Assembly (NCBI RefSeq): GCF_001039355.2
Contig: NW_019774436.1
Location: forward strand, 403,960-449,954
Origin: Lingula anatina
Lineage: Eukaryota > Brachiopoda > Lingulata > Lingulida > Lingulidae
Length of the DNA: 45,995 nt
Direction of reading: 5' to 3'
Shown: positions 1-11,001 of the stretch, piece after piece
Layout: each line of letters starts with the position of its first letter
How positions within the stretch are numbered: position 1 is the first letter of the stretch
Translations under genes and position numbers: made by a program
Notes under the pieces: model-generated
Told to the model about the DNA's origin: nothing
Database searches by the model: none
The model's input: the letters and a program-made list of their open reading frames with translations, nothing else

Positions 1-136
1 GAAATGTTGATAGGTTAGTATTACAACTATGATAATTCTCAGGATGTCTATGTATGTTTTCAAGGGCAGATTTTTATCCATGGGTGAATAATATAAACAT
101 ATTAGACAATAAAACTATTGTTTTTTATTTCTGTAG

Positions 137-216
137 TTCCACAACAGGGTCCACTGCTGATTACTACTGAATTTGGAATGATGCATGTCCATCCAAATGA
201 AATTTGTGTTATTCAG
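137..216 (+). CDS. HGD: HGD exon A (first exon in window)
   Basis: The acceptor tctgtag precedes it and GTAATT follows it. The exon starts with the last two bases of a Val codon and encodes [20 protein letters not shown] then EICVIQ, part of the cupin-like N-terminal beta barrel next to the catalytic domain. It ends in phase 0. Confidence 0.95.
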
Positions 217-3200
217 GTAATTCAGATGCAACCAAAATTATATCATTCTTATGATTATGTTATATAGCTGTTAATTTATGCTTTCATGATTTGGGGGAAG
301 GGGGTCTTTGAGGCATTTGCATGTAAAAGTGACCATATCTTTCATCTGTAGAGACTCACTCTTGACTGAAAAATGAGTCCCTCTTTTTTTATTACCCATT
401 TCAGAAGGGGGTTTGACTATGCTTAGATCAACTTCCAAGATTAAAAGACCTGCTGGGATGGATAATTCTAAGTTAGGTTCACCCACTAGAAACAGGGCAT
501 AAAATTAAAGTACAGAAGGGCAAAATGCTCAATAATATATGGTTACATTTCTTTCTTTGTCCCTTTTTTCTTGTCTCTGCTGGTCCCAGTGGTGTCATAT
601 ATAAAAAAATTAAAAAAATAAATACAAGTATTTGGTGTTGCAGCAAGGAGTTCGCTTTAGTGTAGCCGTGGAGGGAGAAACCAGAGGATACATGTTAGAA
701 GTGTTTGATGGCTCTTTTGCTCTGCCAAATTTGGGACCAATTGGTGAGATATCATTTTGTTATCCAGATTTTTGTTAGAAGTTGTGTTAAGACCACACAC
801 TCATTAACAAAGAGCATTCTGGATGGCTTTTAAGGCGAGCCTTTTTTGGTCCTAATTAGACTTGGTGATGTTAAATCTTGACATGAGCTGTTTAAGCTTT
901 CAATATGTCGAGTTGAGCTGTCTAATATAATCCTTACATTTATCACTCCTTAACTATGTAAAACTTTTGTTAGGCTGAAATGGTTAATAAAATTCATTGC
1001 CTATGCACAAATTCAAATATATTTATCATTTGGCCATTACCATACTATACCAATATATGTATGCTGACTTACTGATATGCTATTTGTTTGTATTGATTTA
1101 AGGTGCTAATGGTCTTGCCAATCCCAGGGACTTCCAGACCCCCGTGGCTTGGTACGAGGACAGAGAATGTGACTTCACTGTCATCAGCAAGTTCCAGGGA
1201 TGTCTCTTTGCTGCCAAACAGGTCAGAACAACAGCTGTTTCATATTTTTGTTGCACTGGACATTGTGCTTTTGTAAAAGCTTCTTAACCAGTTCTTATTC
1301 TTTATATTTCATGGGTTTGAGTGATATGATTGACTGAAGTAAGATGGACAATTGAAAAGATTCGTTTTGTCCTTTTAGAATCACTCTCCATTTGATGTTG
1401 TTGCCTGGCATGGGAACTTTGCTCCATATAAGTACGACTTGAGTAAATTCAATACCATCAACACTGTCTCTTTTGATCATGTGGTAAGTGTTTATGTACA
1501 GGGTCAGAAGAAGATTTTTTAATTTTTGGCTGGTCCACAGTTTTTTCTAATTTAGTGACATTTTTTCTGTTGATCTTTTTGACACTCTAATTCCAACAAA
1601 TTTAGTCCATGGTTCAAAAAAGTTCAGATAAGGTGTAACTGTCTTTTCCCCCTTACTCTTTTTCTTGTTTTGCAATATTTAGAATGTTTTAAAGAAGAGA
1701 AAAATGTTTGAGAATGGATACTCATATTCTTAATAATAAAACAATTCCAAACCAACCTGTGATATGAATTAGCAACACATGTATCTGGTTAAAATGCAAT
1801 TTTTTGGTTTTACATACACATATTGTTTATATATATTTAGAGTATTTAGATTTCAAAGCAAAACAAATTGTACTCTTGTTGTTTTTTTCTATGCATGTCA
1901 TTTATTTCCATGGATTAGTCATACTGTCTGTTATTGTTATAACGGTAGGACCCTTCCATCTTCACTGTGTTGACCTGCCAGTCCATGAAGCCAGGGGTGG
2001 CCATTGCTGACTTTGTTATATTTCCTCCACGCTGGGGTGTGGCTGAGAATACGTTCAGACCTCCATACTATCACAGTAAGATTATTCTACACAGAATGTA
2101 TTTGTTTTTTAACTTTAAAAAATATGTTCTTAAGCTAAAGGGGCAAGTTATTGGCAGGAAATTCAAATAAAGCAGATTTTGATCACACTTTTGGTGCTTT
2201 CACCTTATGCCTCTTGTCAACATCAATTTATGCATTCATTAAAACGGTTTTCAAATCTTATGGATTTCAGTTGCCCCAGTCAAAAAGTTTTTTATCACCT
2301 TCCAGTATGCTTTGCAGTGCATGATGTACAATGTAGTTTGTACTGTTCTTTTTAGAACTGAAGAATAGTGGGTATTTGCACTACTTTAAACAATTTACTA
2401 GAAAAAAAATTAAAAAGTTCATCAAAATTTTACTGTTTTCAAGAGATCATTAGGTAATATTAAGAGATAACATTATAAAGTGTGATCTTTTAATTGATAT
2501 TGTATTTTTTTTTTCATTGCAGGAAATTGTATGAGTGAATTTATGGGTTTGATCTATGGCAACTACGAGGCCAAGGTATGTTGTTGTTATTGTGTTTGTG
2601 CATGTGTGTGCATGCATGTGTGTGTTCACAATTTTAAGGAGAAATTAGACAGTGCAGAATAATTTCAGTATTTCATGAAAAAAAACTATGCATAAGCTGA
2701 GATAAAACTCTTTAAAAGTTTCTACCCAGAAGCATGCTACAGAGAAAAGCAGTGTAGAGAAGGTTATCCAATATTTCTACATTAGAAAACTGTTATTAAA
2801 GTCATAATAACTCTTCGTTTTGGCCAAAAATTGGATTTTCCTGGAAAAAACGGCAATTTTCCCGTACTAACCAATGGTCAACGACCCCATTCCTGCATTC
2901 AAAGTTAATCCAGGGTTTTTTTCCTAAACGTACGGTTTTTTGTTAAAATCTCTTAAGAGATTTTAACTGACGGAGCTCTCTCTGACTTTGCAAAGTCACT
3001 GGTGACCTACTTAAAACCGCGGGAAAAGCAGACAACAACGACACTATATAAGATTCATGAGATATATTCGTCTTTTTGTTAAAAATGCATTTATATCCAC
3101 AATGTGTGCCATTCTGGGCTTTTCGTTATCCGACGCACTGTACAAAAACTCGCAACTTACGTCTGTGTCCGCATTAATGCGTTTGGGGCCATGTTATTTT

Positions 3201-3635
3201 GGTCTCGAATGAACGCGAGAATCCGGTGACACCATTACGTCATTAGCAACGAGTGCCTTGATGACTGGGAAGAAAGGCTCGAAAGCCCTATTGACAAGTA
3301 CAGATTTTAGTTTTACTACAATAACGGCCGTTTCAGTGGTAAAATACAATAGAATATATTTCCATGCGTTGTTTACAATGTATTTCATGCGGATTTTTGA
3401 ATCTCAATGGAAGAGTTATTATTGCTTTAAGGTTTTTTTTTTCCAGGAGGAAGGTTTCCTACCAGGAGGTGCCAGCCTCCACAGTATGATGACCCCACAT
3501 GGTCCAGATGCGGAATGCTTTGAGAAGGCCTCCAATGCCAAATTGAAGCCACAGAGAGTGGCTGATGGAACCATGGTAATACTGGGTGCCTCTCAAGGTG
3601 ATCGGTTGTCACTAACACATGCATACACACGCATG

Positions 3636-3673
<38 letters not shown>

Positions 3674-4963
3674 AATGCACACTAATACATTTTCCAGAGC
3701 AGATGAGTACTAATGTAATCAGGCATAGTTTACAATCACATTAGGGATGCTGCAAAACAATCATCTTTCAACATTATGGTAATACATACTGTGTCTCATA
3801 ATTTTACAAAATGAATTCATATAAGATATGCATAGTTAAGTTACATTTATGTATGCATTTTGTCATCGGTATTGGACTGTAGCTCATGGAGAAATTATAC
3901 TCCAAGATATTTTGATAATATTATAAGACATTATCTTCTTCTGTAGTTTTATATTAAAGTAGTAAATAGAAAAAATTTTTTTTCTCTTTTGTAGAATATG
4001 TCTTCATCAAAGATTCATCCAAGTTTAAGGCATGTCACACATATTGAGAAAGAATGACACTGCAAATGCTTTGTTCTTATTTTATACAGACACTGTGTGT
4101 GTCATCATATATTCTGATTACTGTCTGTCCATAGGGCAAGTGGAATTAATCTTTCTGTTAAGTATCTGTATATTTGTCAGCTCTGCTGTCTATTTCTGTT
4201 TTCCAGTCATTCATGTTTGAGAGTTCCCTGAGCATGCAGGTTACAAAATGGGGCAATGAGAAGTGCCAGAAAGTGGACCACAAATACTACAAGTGCTGGG
4301 AAGGCCTGAAGAAACATTTCAATCCAAACAAGAGGAAAATGGATGGGTAATTTATTTTATTTATTCCGTTCAATGTTTTTAGCATATGTTTGTGGTTTGT
4401 GTGGTGTGTAATGACTTGTGTCTTTGCCTTCATCAACTTTGAAAATGTTTTCTTATCAATTACTACTGGTAACAGCCTTTTTTATTACCATATTGCTTCC
4501 TCATTGGGTCCTGCACAAATAGCAACGATGAAATTTCAACCTGGATGAAAGTTCACTAAGAATTTTAGGATGTACACCAATAAAAAAAACAGTGGAAATT
4601 AATGATATGAGATGGACATTACTTCTGACAGCTTGGCAGATCTGGATATGACACCATTCAGAATGATTTAAACAAATATTGTATAGCTCGGAATAAAGGA
4701 AGTATATACACTGCAATTCCTTTCTGAAATAAAAAAATATATATTTTTTGAAAAACAGGCTGAATGTGGTTTGTGTTCCATGACTCTGGCAAGGATTGTG
4801 TTAGACATGCATTACCTGAGAGTCAGATGTGCTCACTATTATTCATTTACAGCTGAACTGGTTTTTGCCACAATAACCATCTGTACAGTTTGATAACTGA
4901 CATCTGATGAGGTCTCAAAACTGCGACTTTTTCCTATTATTCTTATTGCTGATAAATGGTGCA

Positions 4964-5009
<46 letters not shown>

Positions 5010-5454
5010 TACTGTTAAATTGATATAATATTTCAGTCAGAATATTTTTAACTTGAATCATAGCTGAATAGAGATCTCTGCCTTAAATAGACTTTATGAT
5101 AACGAAGAATGATGGGAAGTCTGCAATTCAGGGTCTTCAATTTTTCCCAGAGATATTTATGCCCCTGGATATACTTGATCTGAGTAATTAGGTTCTTATT
5201 TGCCCAGACCTGTTTTTGTAAGCCTTACCTGATAACACATAATTTGATATACTTTTTCCAAAAATGAGTTGATACTTTATCCAAAAATAATGATTGGAGT
5301 TTGAGGTTATTTCTATCATGATTTAATCAAATTGTGATTAGTAGTATTTTTTTTTTTCATTAGAGAGACAGCTGATGGAGAGACACCAAAAAAAATGCCA
5401 TCAAGGGGTGTAGTCGGTTCTACAGTGACTCCAAGTAAGACATACTCTTTTTAA
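137..5454 (+). CDS. HGD: Homogentisate 1,2-dioxygenase, 3' part of a multi-exon gene (5' end outside window)
   Basis: This cytosolic non-heme iron enzyme opens the ring of homogentisate to maleylacetoacetate in phenylalanine/tyrosine breakdown. Nine exons joined by GT-AG introns keep one frame: 137-216, 644-743, 1103-1221, 1379-1483, 1949-2075, 2523-2575, 3447-3575, 4207-4346 and 5364-5454 (stop TAA at 5452). They encode about 314 residues that align end to end with the C-terminal two-thirds of the 445-residue human enzyme, so roughly 155-160 N-terminal residues lie upstream. Residues matching the human iron ligands are present: His335 (codon 2072), Glu341 (2537) and His371 (3498, in TPHGPD). 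The residue matching the catalytic base His292 is in FDHVD (codon 1478). Nothing suggests a pseudogene. The C-terminal tail is longer than in human. Identification rests on recalled family sequence and is very secure. Confidence 0.97.
644..743 (+). CDS. HGD: HGD exon B
   Basis: The acceptor gttgcag and donor GTGAGA bound the exon. It encodes [20 protein letters not shown] and continues to LPNLGPIG, with the final Gly codon split (phase 1). Confidence 0.95.
1103..1221 (+). CDS. HGD: HGD exon C
   Basis: The acceptor tttaag and donor GTCAGA bound the exon. It encodes [20 protein letters not shown] and continues to [20 protein letters not shown] and the FAAKQ end are nearly identical to vertebrate HGD. 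Confidence 0.95.
1379..1483 (+). CDS. HGD: HGD exon D (catalytic His region)
   Basis: The acceptor ccttttag and donor GTAAGT bound 35 codons in phase 0. The exon includes [18 protein letters not shown] and ends SFDHV. The His in FDH corresponds to human His292, the proposed general base. Confidence 0.96.
1949..2075 (+). CDS. HGD: HGD exon E (first iron-ligand His)
   Basis: The acceptor acggtag and donor GTAAGA bound the exon. It encodes [20 protein letters not shown] through [18 protein letters not shown]. The final His matches human His335, an iron ligand. It ends in phase 1. Confidence 0.97.
2523..2575 (+). CDS. HGD: HGD exon F (iron-ligand Glu)
   Basis: This 53-nt exon lies between ttcattgcag and GTATGT. 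It encodes [18 protein letters not shown]; the Glu in MSE matches human Glu341, an iron ligand. The following intron holds the palindrome-rich block at 2818-3012 and is otherwise unremarkable. Confidence 0.96.
2818..3012. repeat. Cluster of short perfect palindromes in an HGD intron
   Basis: Within about 195 bases there are a 12-bp palindrome TTTTGGCCAAAA (2818-2829), a 26-bp perfect palindrome with arms GTTAAAATCTCTT / AAGAGATTTTAAC (2942-2967), a 16-bp palindrome TGACTTTGCAAAGTCA (2983-2998) and GTCAC-TG-GTGAC just after it. This density is unlike the rest of the intron. It may be a remnant of a small foldback element, but no terminal repeats or target-site duplication were recognised. Confidence 0.7.
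3447..3575 (+). CDS. HGD: HGD exon G (second iron-ligand His)
   Basis: A pyrimidine tract ending ttccag precedes the exon and GTAATA follows it. The 43 codons include [20 protein letters not shown], with the His of TPHGPD matching human iron ligand His371. A longer open frame runs through both flanking introns but has no coding support there. The next intron begins close to a (CA)n tract. Confidence 0.97.
3640..3672. repeat. (CA)n microsatellite
   Basis: An uninterrupted AC dinucleotide run lies in the HGD intron after exon G, flanked by degenerate ACGC/ATGC units. Confidence 0.97.
4207..4346 (+). CDS. HGD: HGD exon H
   Basis: The acceptor gttttccag and donor GTAATT bound the exon. It encodes [20 protein letters not shown] through [19 protein letters not shown], corresponding to the human C-terminal helix region. 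The donor is placed after GG so that the next exon continues in frame. Reading through instead would stop two codons later (GGG TAA), which is a possible retained-intron end. Confidence 0.94.
4966..5006. repeat. (TA)n microsatellite
   Basis: A pure TA run of about 20 units lies in the last HGD intron. Confidence 0.97.
5364..5454 (+). CDS. HGD: HGD terminal exon with extended C-terminus
   Basis: The acceptor ttttcattag precedes about 30 codons and a TAA. Joined to GG from exon H it reads [16 protein letters not shown] and ends SKTYSF. This polar, Ser/Thr/Lys-rich tail has no counterpart in the recalled human C-terminus. Splice signals and frame are good; only family alignment is missing. Confidence 0.75.
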
Positions 5455-6582
5455 TAGAAGCTGGAAGGAAATGAAGGTGGTGGAGTGACGGCTCATGGAA
5501 CATTAGAGCTGCTGCTGAAAATGACACTTTTGCTTATAAAATGGAATATTCGGGCGCACTGTAGACGTCTACATTTGAGGACAGATTTAATAAGAAGTTT
5601 CTTTTTTTTTCATCATAATTGTATATCCACCTGCTTCCTCATTTTATTTGTCATTTCTATTCTCCAGATGCAGAGTTTGGCTTTTTTGTTCAGAAGGTTT
5701 AAAGCCATGCTATTTTCTTACAAAATAATTTTAGATTGGCAGATTTTTTTTAATGGAAGTTGGAGTAAGGACACCCCCCCCCCCCAAGATCTTGACAGTT
5801 TGGTTTATTAAAAAAAAAAAAAAAAGGTAAAATTAGGACTCTGAAACGTTTCCTAGTTAACACCAACGGGGCTGTACAGAGAGTTTTTTTGTTTTTTTTT
5901 TCACTTTTTCATATATCTGGATGATTTCTTAACATTTTTAAAATAACAAAGGATCTGTATTTAAGTATGTTTTTGAAGGGGTTTTTTTTGTGATCTCAGT
6001 CTTCCTTGTCTGATGAAAACTGCACACGTGTGACCAATTTACAATTGTCATTGATGCAATTTTTTGATGTTAGTCAAGTGCACAAACCTGTTTTCAATTT
6101 ATGTATTTACTCATTATTATTATTATTATTATTAAGAAAACAATTGATGTGTCAACCTTTCCTTTGCAAAACATTCTTATCAAATTGTGGATTGGTTGAA
6201 TAGGCATCTTTTATTTGTACAACATTATATTATTGGGATTTCATAAGGCAGCTTGGTTATATATATGTGTGTGTATGTGTATGATATGATTTTAAGCCAG
6301 TTATCCACATGATATTAAAGTGAACGTGAAATAGGTTTGGTGAGATATTGTTGTAATTGGAGAAGGGAACAAATTATTTTAAAGTAAGTATTACAGATAT
6401 AATAGATACAATGCAAAATGCGTATGGTGTATGCATGTTTTTATGTTACATTATTACTGAAGAGGTCATATGGTGTCTAGCACAAGAGTATTAAGGCACA
6501 TGTAGGACTTGAAGTGTATTTTATTTAAATTGTCTTTAATAACTCAAGTTGCACAGTGTTATTGAATGGGTTTTATCTTACG
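5455..6582. other. HGD 3' untranslated/downstream sequence
   Basis: No gene is supported here. The stretch holds a C12 run at 5774-5785, an A-rich run at about 5808-5825 immediately after TTATT, and a (TTA)n tract near 6114-6135. The poly(A) site is not obvious: ATTAAA occurs next to the A run and again near 6305, but I saw no canonical AATAAA in this stretch. Confidence 0.6.
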
Positions 6583-6872
6583 CATTCTATAAAAATATTT
6601 TTTGAAAAAAAAAAATGGGATGCATAAATACCTTTTACCTTTTACCTTGCAGTAGTAAAAACCAAATCACTTGTAAGTAATGGCATACATGTCTTTTATG
6701 AGAGTTTTTATCATTCTGCAGTTTTTTGTTTTGGAAGTGGTTTTGTAAGTCATGTATGCTGACTTTATTAACTGTGGTGTCTTGTTGGATCATGGGCTGA
6801 TACCTATGGTTAATGCCTAGAATGGTGCAGTTGAGTTTTATCATTTTATTAAAGCGTATTATGAAACTTGTT
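6583..6872. repeat. Tandem duplication, copy 1
   Basis: It begins CATTCTATAAA and ends near GCGTATTATGAAA. It shares ordered blocks with 6891-7158, including GCAGTAGTAAAA, TTTTTATCATTCTGCAGTT, TTGGATCATGGGCTGATA and GGTGCAGTTGAGTTTTATC. The copies differ by many substitutions and small indels, so the duplication is old. Confidence 0.93.
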
Positions 6873-6890
6873 CTCGTTTTGACCTTAAAT

Positions 6891-7158
6891 CATTCTATAA
6901 ATATATTTTTGAAGAAAACATTGGAAATATAAATAGGTTCTACAGGATGCAGTAGTAAAAGCCAAATAACTTCAAAGTAATGACATACTTGTTTTGAATG
7001 AGTTTTTATCATTCTGCAGTTCTTGTTTTGGAAGTGGTTAAATATTTGACTATTAACTATAGTGTCTTATTGGATCATGGGCTGATATTTTTTGTTAATG
7101 CCTATAATGGTGCAGTTGAGTTTTATCGATTTTATTAAAGCGTATTATGAAAATTGTT
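6891..7158. repeat. Tandem duplication, copy 2
   Basis: This is the second, shorter copy of the block at 6583-6872, separated from it by about 18 bases. A short deletion in the middle accounts for most of the length difference. Neither copy has a sustained frame or a recognised element signature. Confidence 0.93.
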
Positions 7159-8549
7159 TTTGCTCTGTGTTTTATTACAATGAAACGGAAGTAAAGTATG
7201 TTTTAAATGTATGTTTCTGTTTAATTCACCTTTTTAAAATTTTTGTTAAAGCAAGTAGCCATGGGTGCAGATATTGAGTTTTGCCGAAAAAATGTCTGAT
7301 ATACGCTTTGACTGAAACAAAATTTGAAAAGTAAATCTAAACAATAACAAAAAAGACCTATTCTCCCCAATTTGTCTAAAAACGGTACACTTTTAAGAGT
7401 TGTTATTTTACAGGGCGAATTCCCAAGGAGTTGGAACTCCTTGGTTTTATTGTATCAATATCCATGCATGCATATTTTGAGCAAGGTTTTGATTTAACTG
7501 TTTGAAAAGAATGAAGCATCCGTTTTAGGGTGCATTCCCAGAGATTCAGAACGATCCAGAGATTAAGATTTAGATCGACCTAACTCCCTGGGGGTTCACG
7601 CTAAATTGCAGTCAGCCGAGCGCGCACCATAGTTAATTACCCCCTTACAGCTTTTAGTAGGCGGGACAGACGCCTAAGCCGGCTAAGCTGACAGTAATCT
7701 AGTGAGACTTCCCACAGGGATAGATCTATCTAAAATCTATAGGAATGGGGTCTTAAACACACTTTGGCTTTAAATATAAAGACAGACGTGTGGATTTTTG
7801 CACAAAATTGCCTTTCAAAACGACACCCTAACTCGTTGCCTGTACGCACGCAACCTCAACGACTTTCTCCTTTCTTTCTGAACACTGTATCTAAACTTGT
7901 TATCTAGAGTTCTTTCAAAAATAACTGTCGGTCTAAAGGAAGTCCTCTTCCATGTCTCGAAACTATATAACTCCGAGGGTGTGTGCGTGATCGCCTATAC
8001 ATTGACTTCGCGATGGTTCAATTAAGAAATATATTGACAAAATAGGAAAATGTGGCTCTTTCGCCAGGTGACACCTTGAGCTTAACAAAAACTACGCATT
8101 TTATGCAATGTGTTTTTAAAATGAATAATATAACAGTGTTAAGTTATTTTTGATGATCTAAAGTTTTGAATTTCTACTTGGCTTTGCAAGTCTGAAACAA
8201 ACAACTCCAGAGAATTATTATCAAAATATATCGCAATACTAGTAAAACTTAATCGTATTTTTAATCCACATGATTGATTCGCAGAGAAAATACATAAATT
8301 TGCATCGGTAGCCTATAAGATCACTGCTTTCTCATTCCGATAAACTACAATAAATAAGTGTGGGTTATAGTTATTGTTAACGTTCCCATGTTCTCAAAAT
8401 AGAACTGCAAATTATTATTAAAGTTGTCTGAAAACGTTGATTAAATTAACTTTCTTTAATTTACTACTAAAAGAGGCCAGTTTCTTTGATTGATATATAT
8501 ACCGCCTCCACTGATAAGGAAAGGCTTTAAAAGGTCTGTTTAATGCGTT
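7159..8549. other. Intergenic stretch between convergent genes
   Basis: This lies between the plus-strand HGD and the minus-strand gene at 8550-10127. It contains a 22-base hairpin at 7423-7444 (arms CCAAGGAGTT / AACTCCTTGG, 2-base centre) and a less A+T-rich part at about 7540-8000. I see no conserved frame, tRNA or element here. Confidence 0.6.
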
Positions 8550-9261
8550 TCAATCTCGTTTTTGTCCTGGAAGATTCACTGGTGGAAGATGCTTGCGCAT
8601 GTGCAAAATATCACACGGGCGCGAAAACTTATCCTTTGTCTGCAAAGTTGCTGCCATGGCAGAATTTCGCCTTATTCGAGACATCTGAAGGGGCATTTGA
8701 GAAGGGAGTTCTGTGATTGTTTCTACAGTGGTGCTCCAACGTCTTGGAAAAGCCATAACGGGGGGAAGAAGATAACAGTCATCGTTTTCATCATCGTCTG
8801 CTCCTTTTGTTTCAAATTTGCCATATGAATCGTTTGCATCGTACTCGTTTGTTGGCATTTCTTTAGATTCTTTCACAAATTTGTCAAAGCCGGCTTGAAT
8901 TTCTGTTGGATTTGATATTTGTGGAATTGGCATTCGGTCAACAGGGTCTGGTTGTTTTAACGAGTATTTATCGAGTCTATTTTTCTTATCGGCTTGCCAT
9001 TTTGAACGGGAGTCATCAGTCAGTTTTTTCAACCCTTCTCCCTTTAGATCTGGTGACAGGTGTTCTAGTCCTTGCTTATTGTTTCGATAATAAGTTAAGT
9101 CGTAGGTACATTCCAGGCGTTTTTTGGTGAAGTTCTTGAGTTCTTTATCCCGCTGTTGGTCAAGGGAGTCCCACTGAGATACCAATCGCTGCTGATGACG
9201 GACATTACGAAGAGACGCACCAGTCATTTGATCTATCTTTTTCCTGTGCATGGTTTCATGG
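8550..9261 (-). CDS. Unknown gene, exon 2 (main coding exon)
   Basis: The exon starts after the acceptor TTTGCAG with one base completing a split codon, then HETMHRKKIDQMTGASLRN, and runs without a stop to TGA at 8552-8550. An ATTAAA lies only six bases after the stop on the same strand, and another lies near 8455; either could serve as poly(A) signal. If no coding exon precedes it, translation could start at the Met codon at 9251 (ACCATGC context). Confidence 0.82.
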
Positions 9262-10127
9262 CTGCAAAGAAGTAAAAAGGGGGTATACAAAGTCACCTGC
9301 TTTAGAATAACACTAATTATCTAAAGCCTTTAGATCTGTTTTCATCACTTTTATATCTCCTGGTTCAAAAAGTTCAAACCACGTAAGTACCTTCATTTTT
9401 CAAAATAGGTTATCGTGCGCGCGCTGAAAAGCAATAACTTCTAATTTTCTAATCACGAGCGTCGACTTAGGCCTACTTTCTAAAAGAATATGCAGTCACA
9501 TCCGTATCACTAAGTTCTTTGTAACCAATGAAAATCATCAAGAGGTGGATATAAGCTATACATTATTATGCCAATTTGATTTTCTGATTAAATAAAACTA
9601 AAATAAAGCTGAAACACTCGAGGTCCCATGAAGTAGCTTACTTTTCAAACGCTTTACCTTCGGAAGTGCATGCAACACTTGTCAAAATTAAACCCCATCA
9701 TTATCTTTAATATTAAGTGCACTTATAATGTCAACTGCATTTATCACCTAAATAATATCATAAGTATGGGATTTTTAATGTACCATTTAATCATCTTTTA
9801 TATTAACCTACAGCGGGAGCAAACGTTCACGGCAACGCAAAATTCCCAATCAAGCCACATCACCACTCTCTGTTGACACGAACGCTATATCTTGAAGGGA
9901 AGATTAAGTCCCTGAATCACTGGTTCATTTCAAATGGTGATATTCTTAATTAAATACAATGTCACCTAAAAAGTCTAATACTTACGAAACGTGTCTTTCT
10001 TGATTTGAGACCCTCGGTAGTTTTGAATTCGGTGCGGATTAATTGTTGCTATAGCATGGAAGACTGCGACTAGGTTTGATTCAAGTTTTATCACGTCTTT
10101 GGTGAGACCTGTTGCAACATAAAACAT
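8550..10127 (-). CDS. Unrecognised two-exon gene, basic charged protein
   Basis: Exon 2 (9261-8550, stop TGA) carries a 236-codon open frame with animal-protein composition, preceded by a good acceptor (TTCTTTGCAG). From its first Met (codon at 9251) it encodes 233 residues. These comprise a basic, probably helical N-terminal half rich in Lys/Arg/Gln (residues 1-100), a Pro-rich linker around 101-115, an acidic run DDDENDD (152-158), an RRNS site near 194, and a Pro-rich end LPPVNLPGQKRD. Exon 1 (10127-9986) opens with ATG, has an in-frame TAA just upstream, gives 47 codons and ends at a strong GTAAGT donor. Joined directly, the exons are one base out of phase. I recognise no domain, signal peptide or membrane segment and assign no function. 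Confidence 0.7.
9262..9985 (-). other. Intron of the unknown gene
   Basis: A donor GTAAGTATT and an acceptor with a pyrimidine tract ending TTTGCAG bound 724 bases. Two further donor-like sites on the minus strand (AAG|GTAAAG near 9655 and AAAA|GTAAGC near 9640) could mark a micro-exon. I could not find one of the right length with a convincing acceptor. Confidence 0.6.
9986..10127 (-). CDS. Unknown gene, candidate exon 1
   Basis: An ATG at 10127 starts 47 open codons (MFYVATGLTKDVIKLESNLV ... IKKDTF) followed by C|GTAAGT. A TAA sits two codons upstream in frame, so this is the first possible Met. The peptide has the alternating pattern of an amphipathic helix. The exon ends in phase 1, whereas the next exon needs phase 2. 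Alternatively this is a 5' UTR exon that is open by chance. Confidence 0.55.
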
Positions 10128-10936
10128 TGATTATTCATTTGAAGGTTATGCAAGTTATACCAAGCAATTGGCTTGGCATTAGTAGTTCTTATAACAACGT
10201 TATCTTCGGCACCTTTCACGCTTCACGAGATAAATCCCCATTTGATTTGTGTGCTCAAAACGCATGACGTTCTCTTTTTTCTTCCTGGCAAACATTCATT
10301 CCGGCGTTAATTCTTAAATGACCGGATTTAATCTCTTGACTCTGCTATAAGGTTTAATAGAATTACAGAAGTCAATTGGTCACCGTCTGTAGATTACAGC
10401 CTCGAGATTGTCGCCTCAGAAACAGTAAAGCAGATTGCTCGTTTCAAGACTCACCCTGTAAAACGGCACCCCTGCAACCCTTAGTCCCTCTTCATTAAAG
10501 GGGTGTACTCAGTATAAAAGCGTTCTTATTCTTCCATGGCATTGGATAAGCCGGACTTAAGGTGCCAAAAAAGATGATTAAAAACAGAATTGAAGCCACC
10601 CTGTGGTCTCACAATCGAGTCACAAATAAGGTCAACTATTGACCAGGTTTTGTATAGAAATTGATTTTTGGCGCAATGTTTTTATCAAAGGTGCCAATAT
10701 ATAAGGTTCAGTGGTTTTTGTAGTATTCAGAATACTAATAGTGTTAGGTAATGAGACGACACGTACGGTATTTCATCAATAAGCCAGTCATTCGATACCG
10801 ATCAATCAAACGGTTATTAGGATATGCAATTATAATCCCTCTCCTCCGAATACTAATGAACTGGTGTAGGGTTGATATGGATAAGATATACAGTGTATGT
10901 CTTTCTGAGCAAAGTGACACTATGTAGCATTCTGCG

Positions 10937-10937
<1 letters not shown>

Positions 10938-10999
<62 letters not shown>
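10938..10999. repeat. (AT)n microsatellite
   Basis: A pure TA run of about 31 units. Confidence 0.97.

Positions 11000-11001
<2 letters not shown>

Noticed and set aside
3258-3713. A 151-codon plus-strand frame
   Set aside because: Only 3447-3575 is coding (HGD exon G). The rest is intron read-through, including the CA microsatellite.
5485-5811. A 108-codon plus-strand frame after HGD
   Set aside because: Composition is that of T-rich noncoding DNA with a C run, and there is no family or splice support. It lies in the expected 3' UTR.
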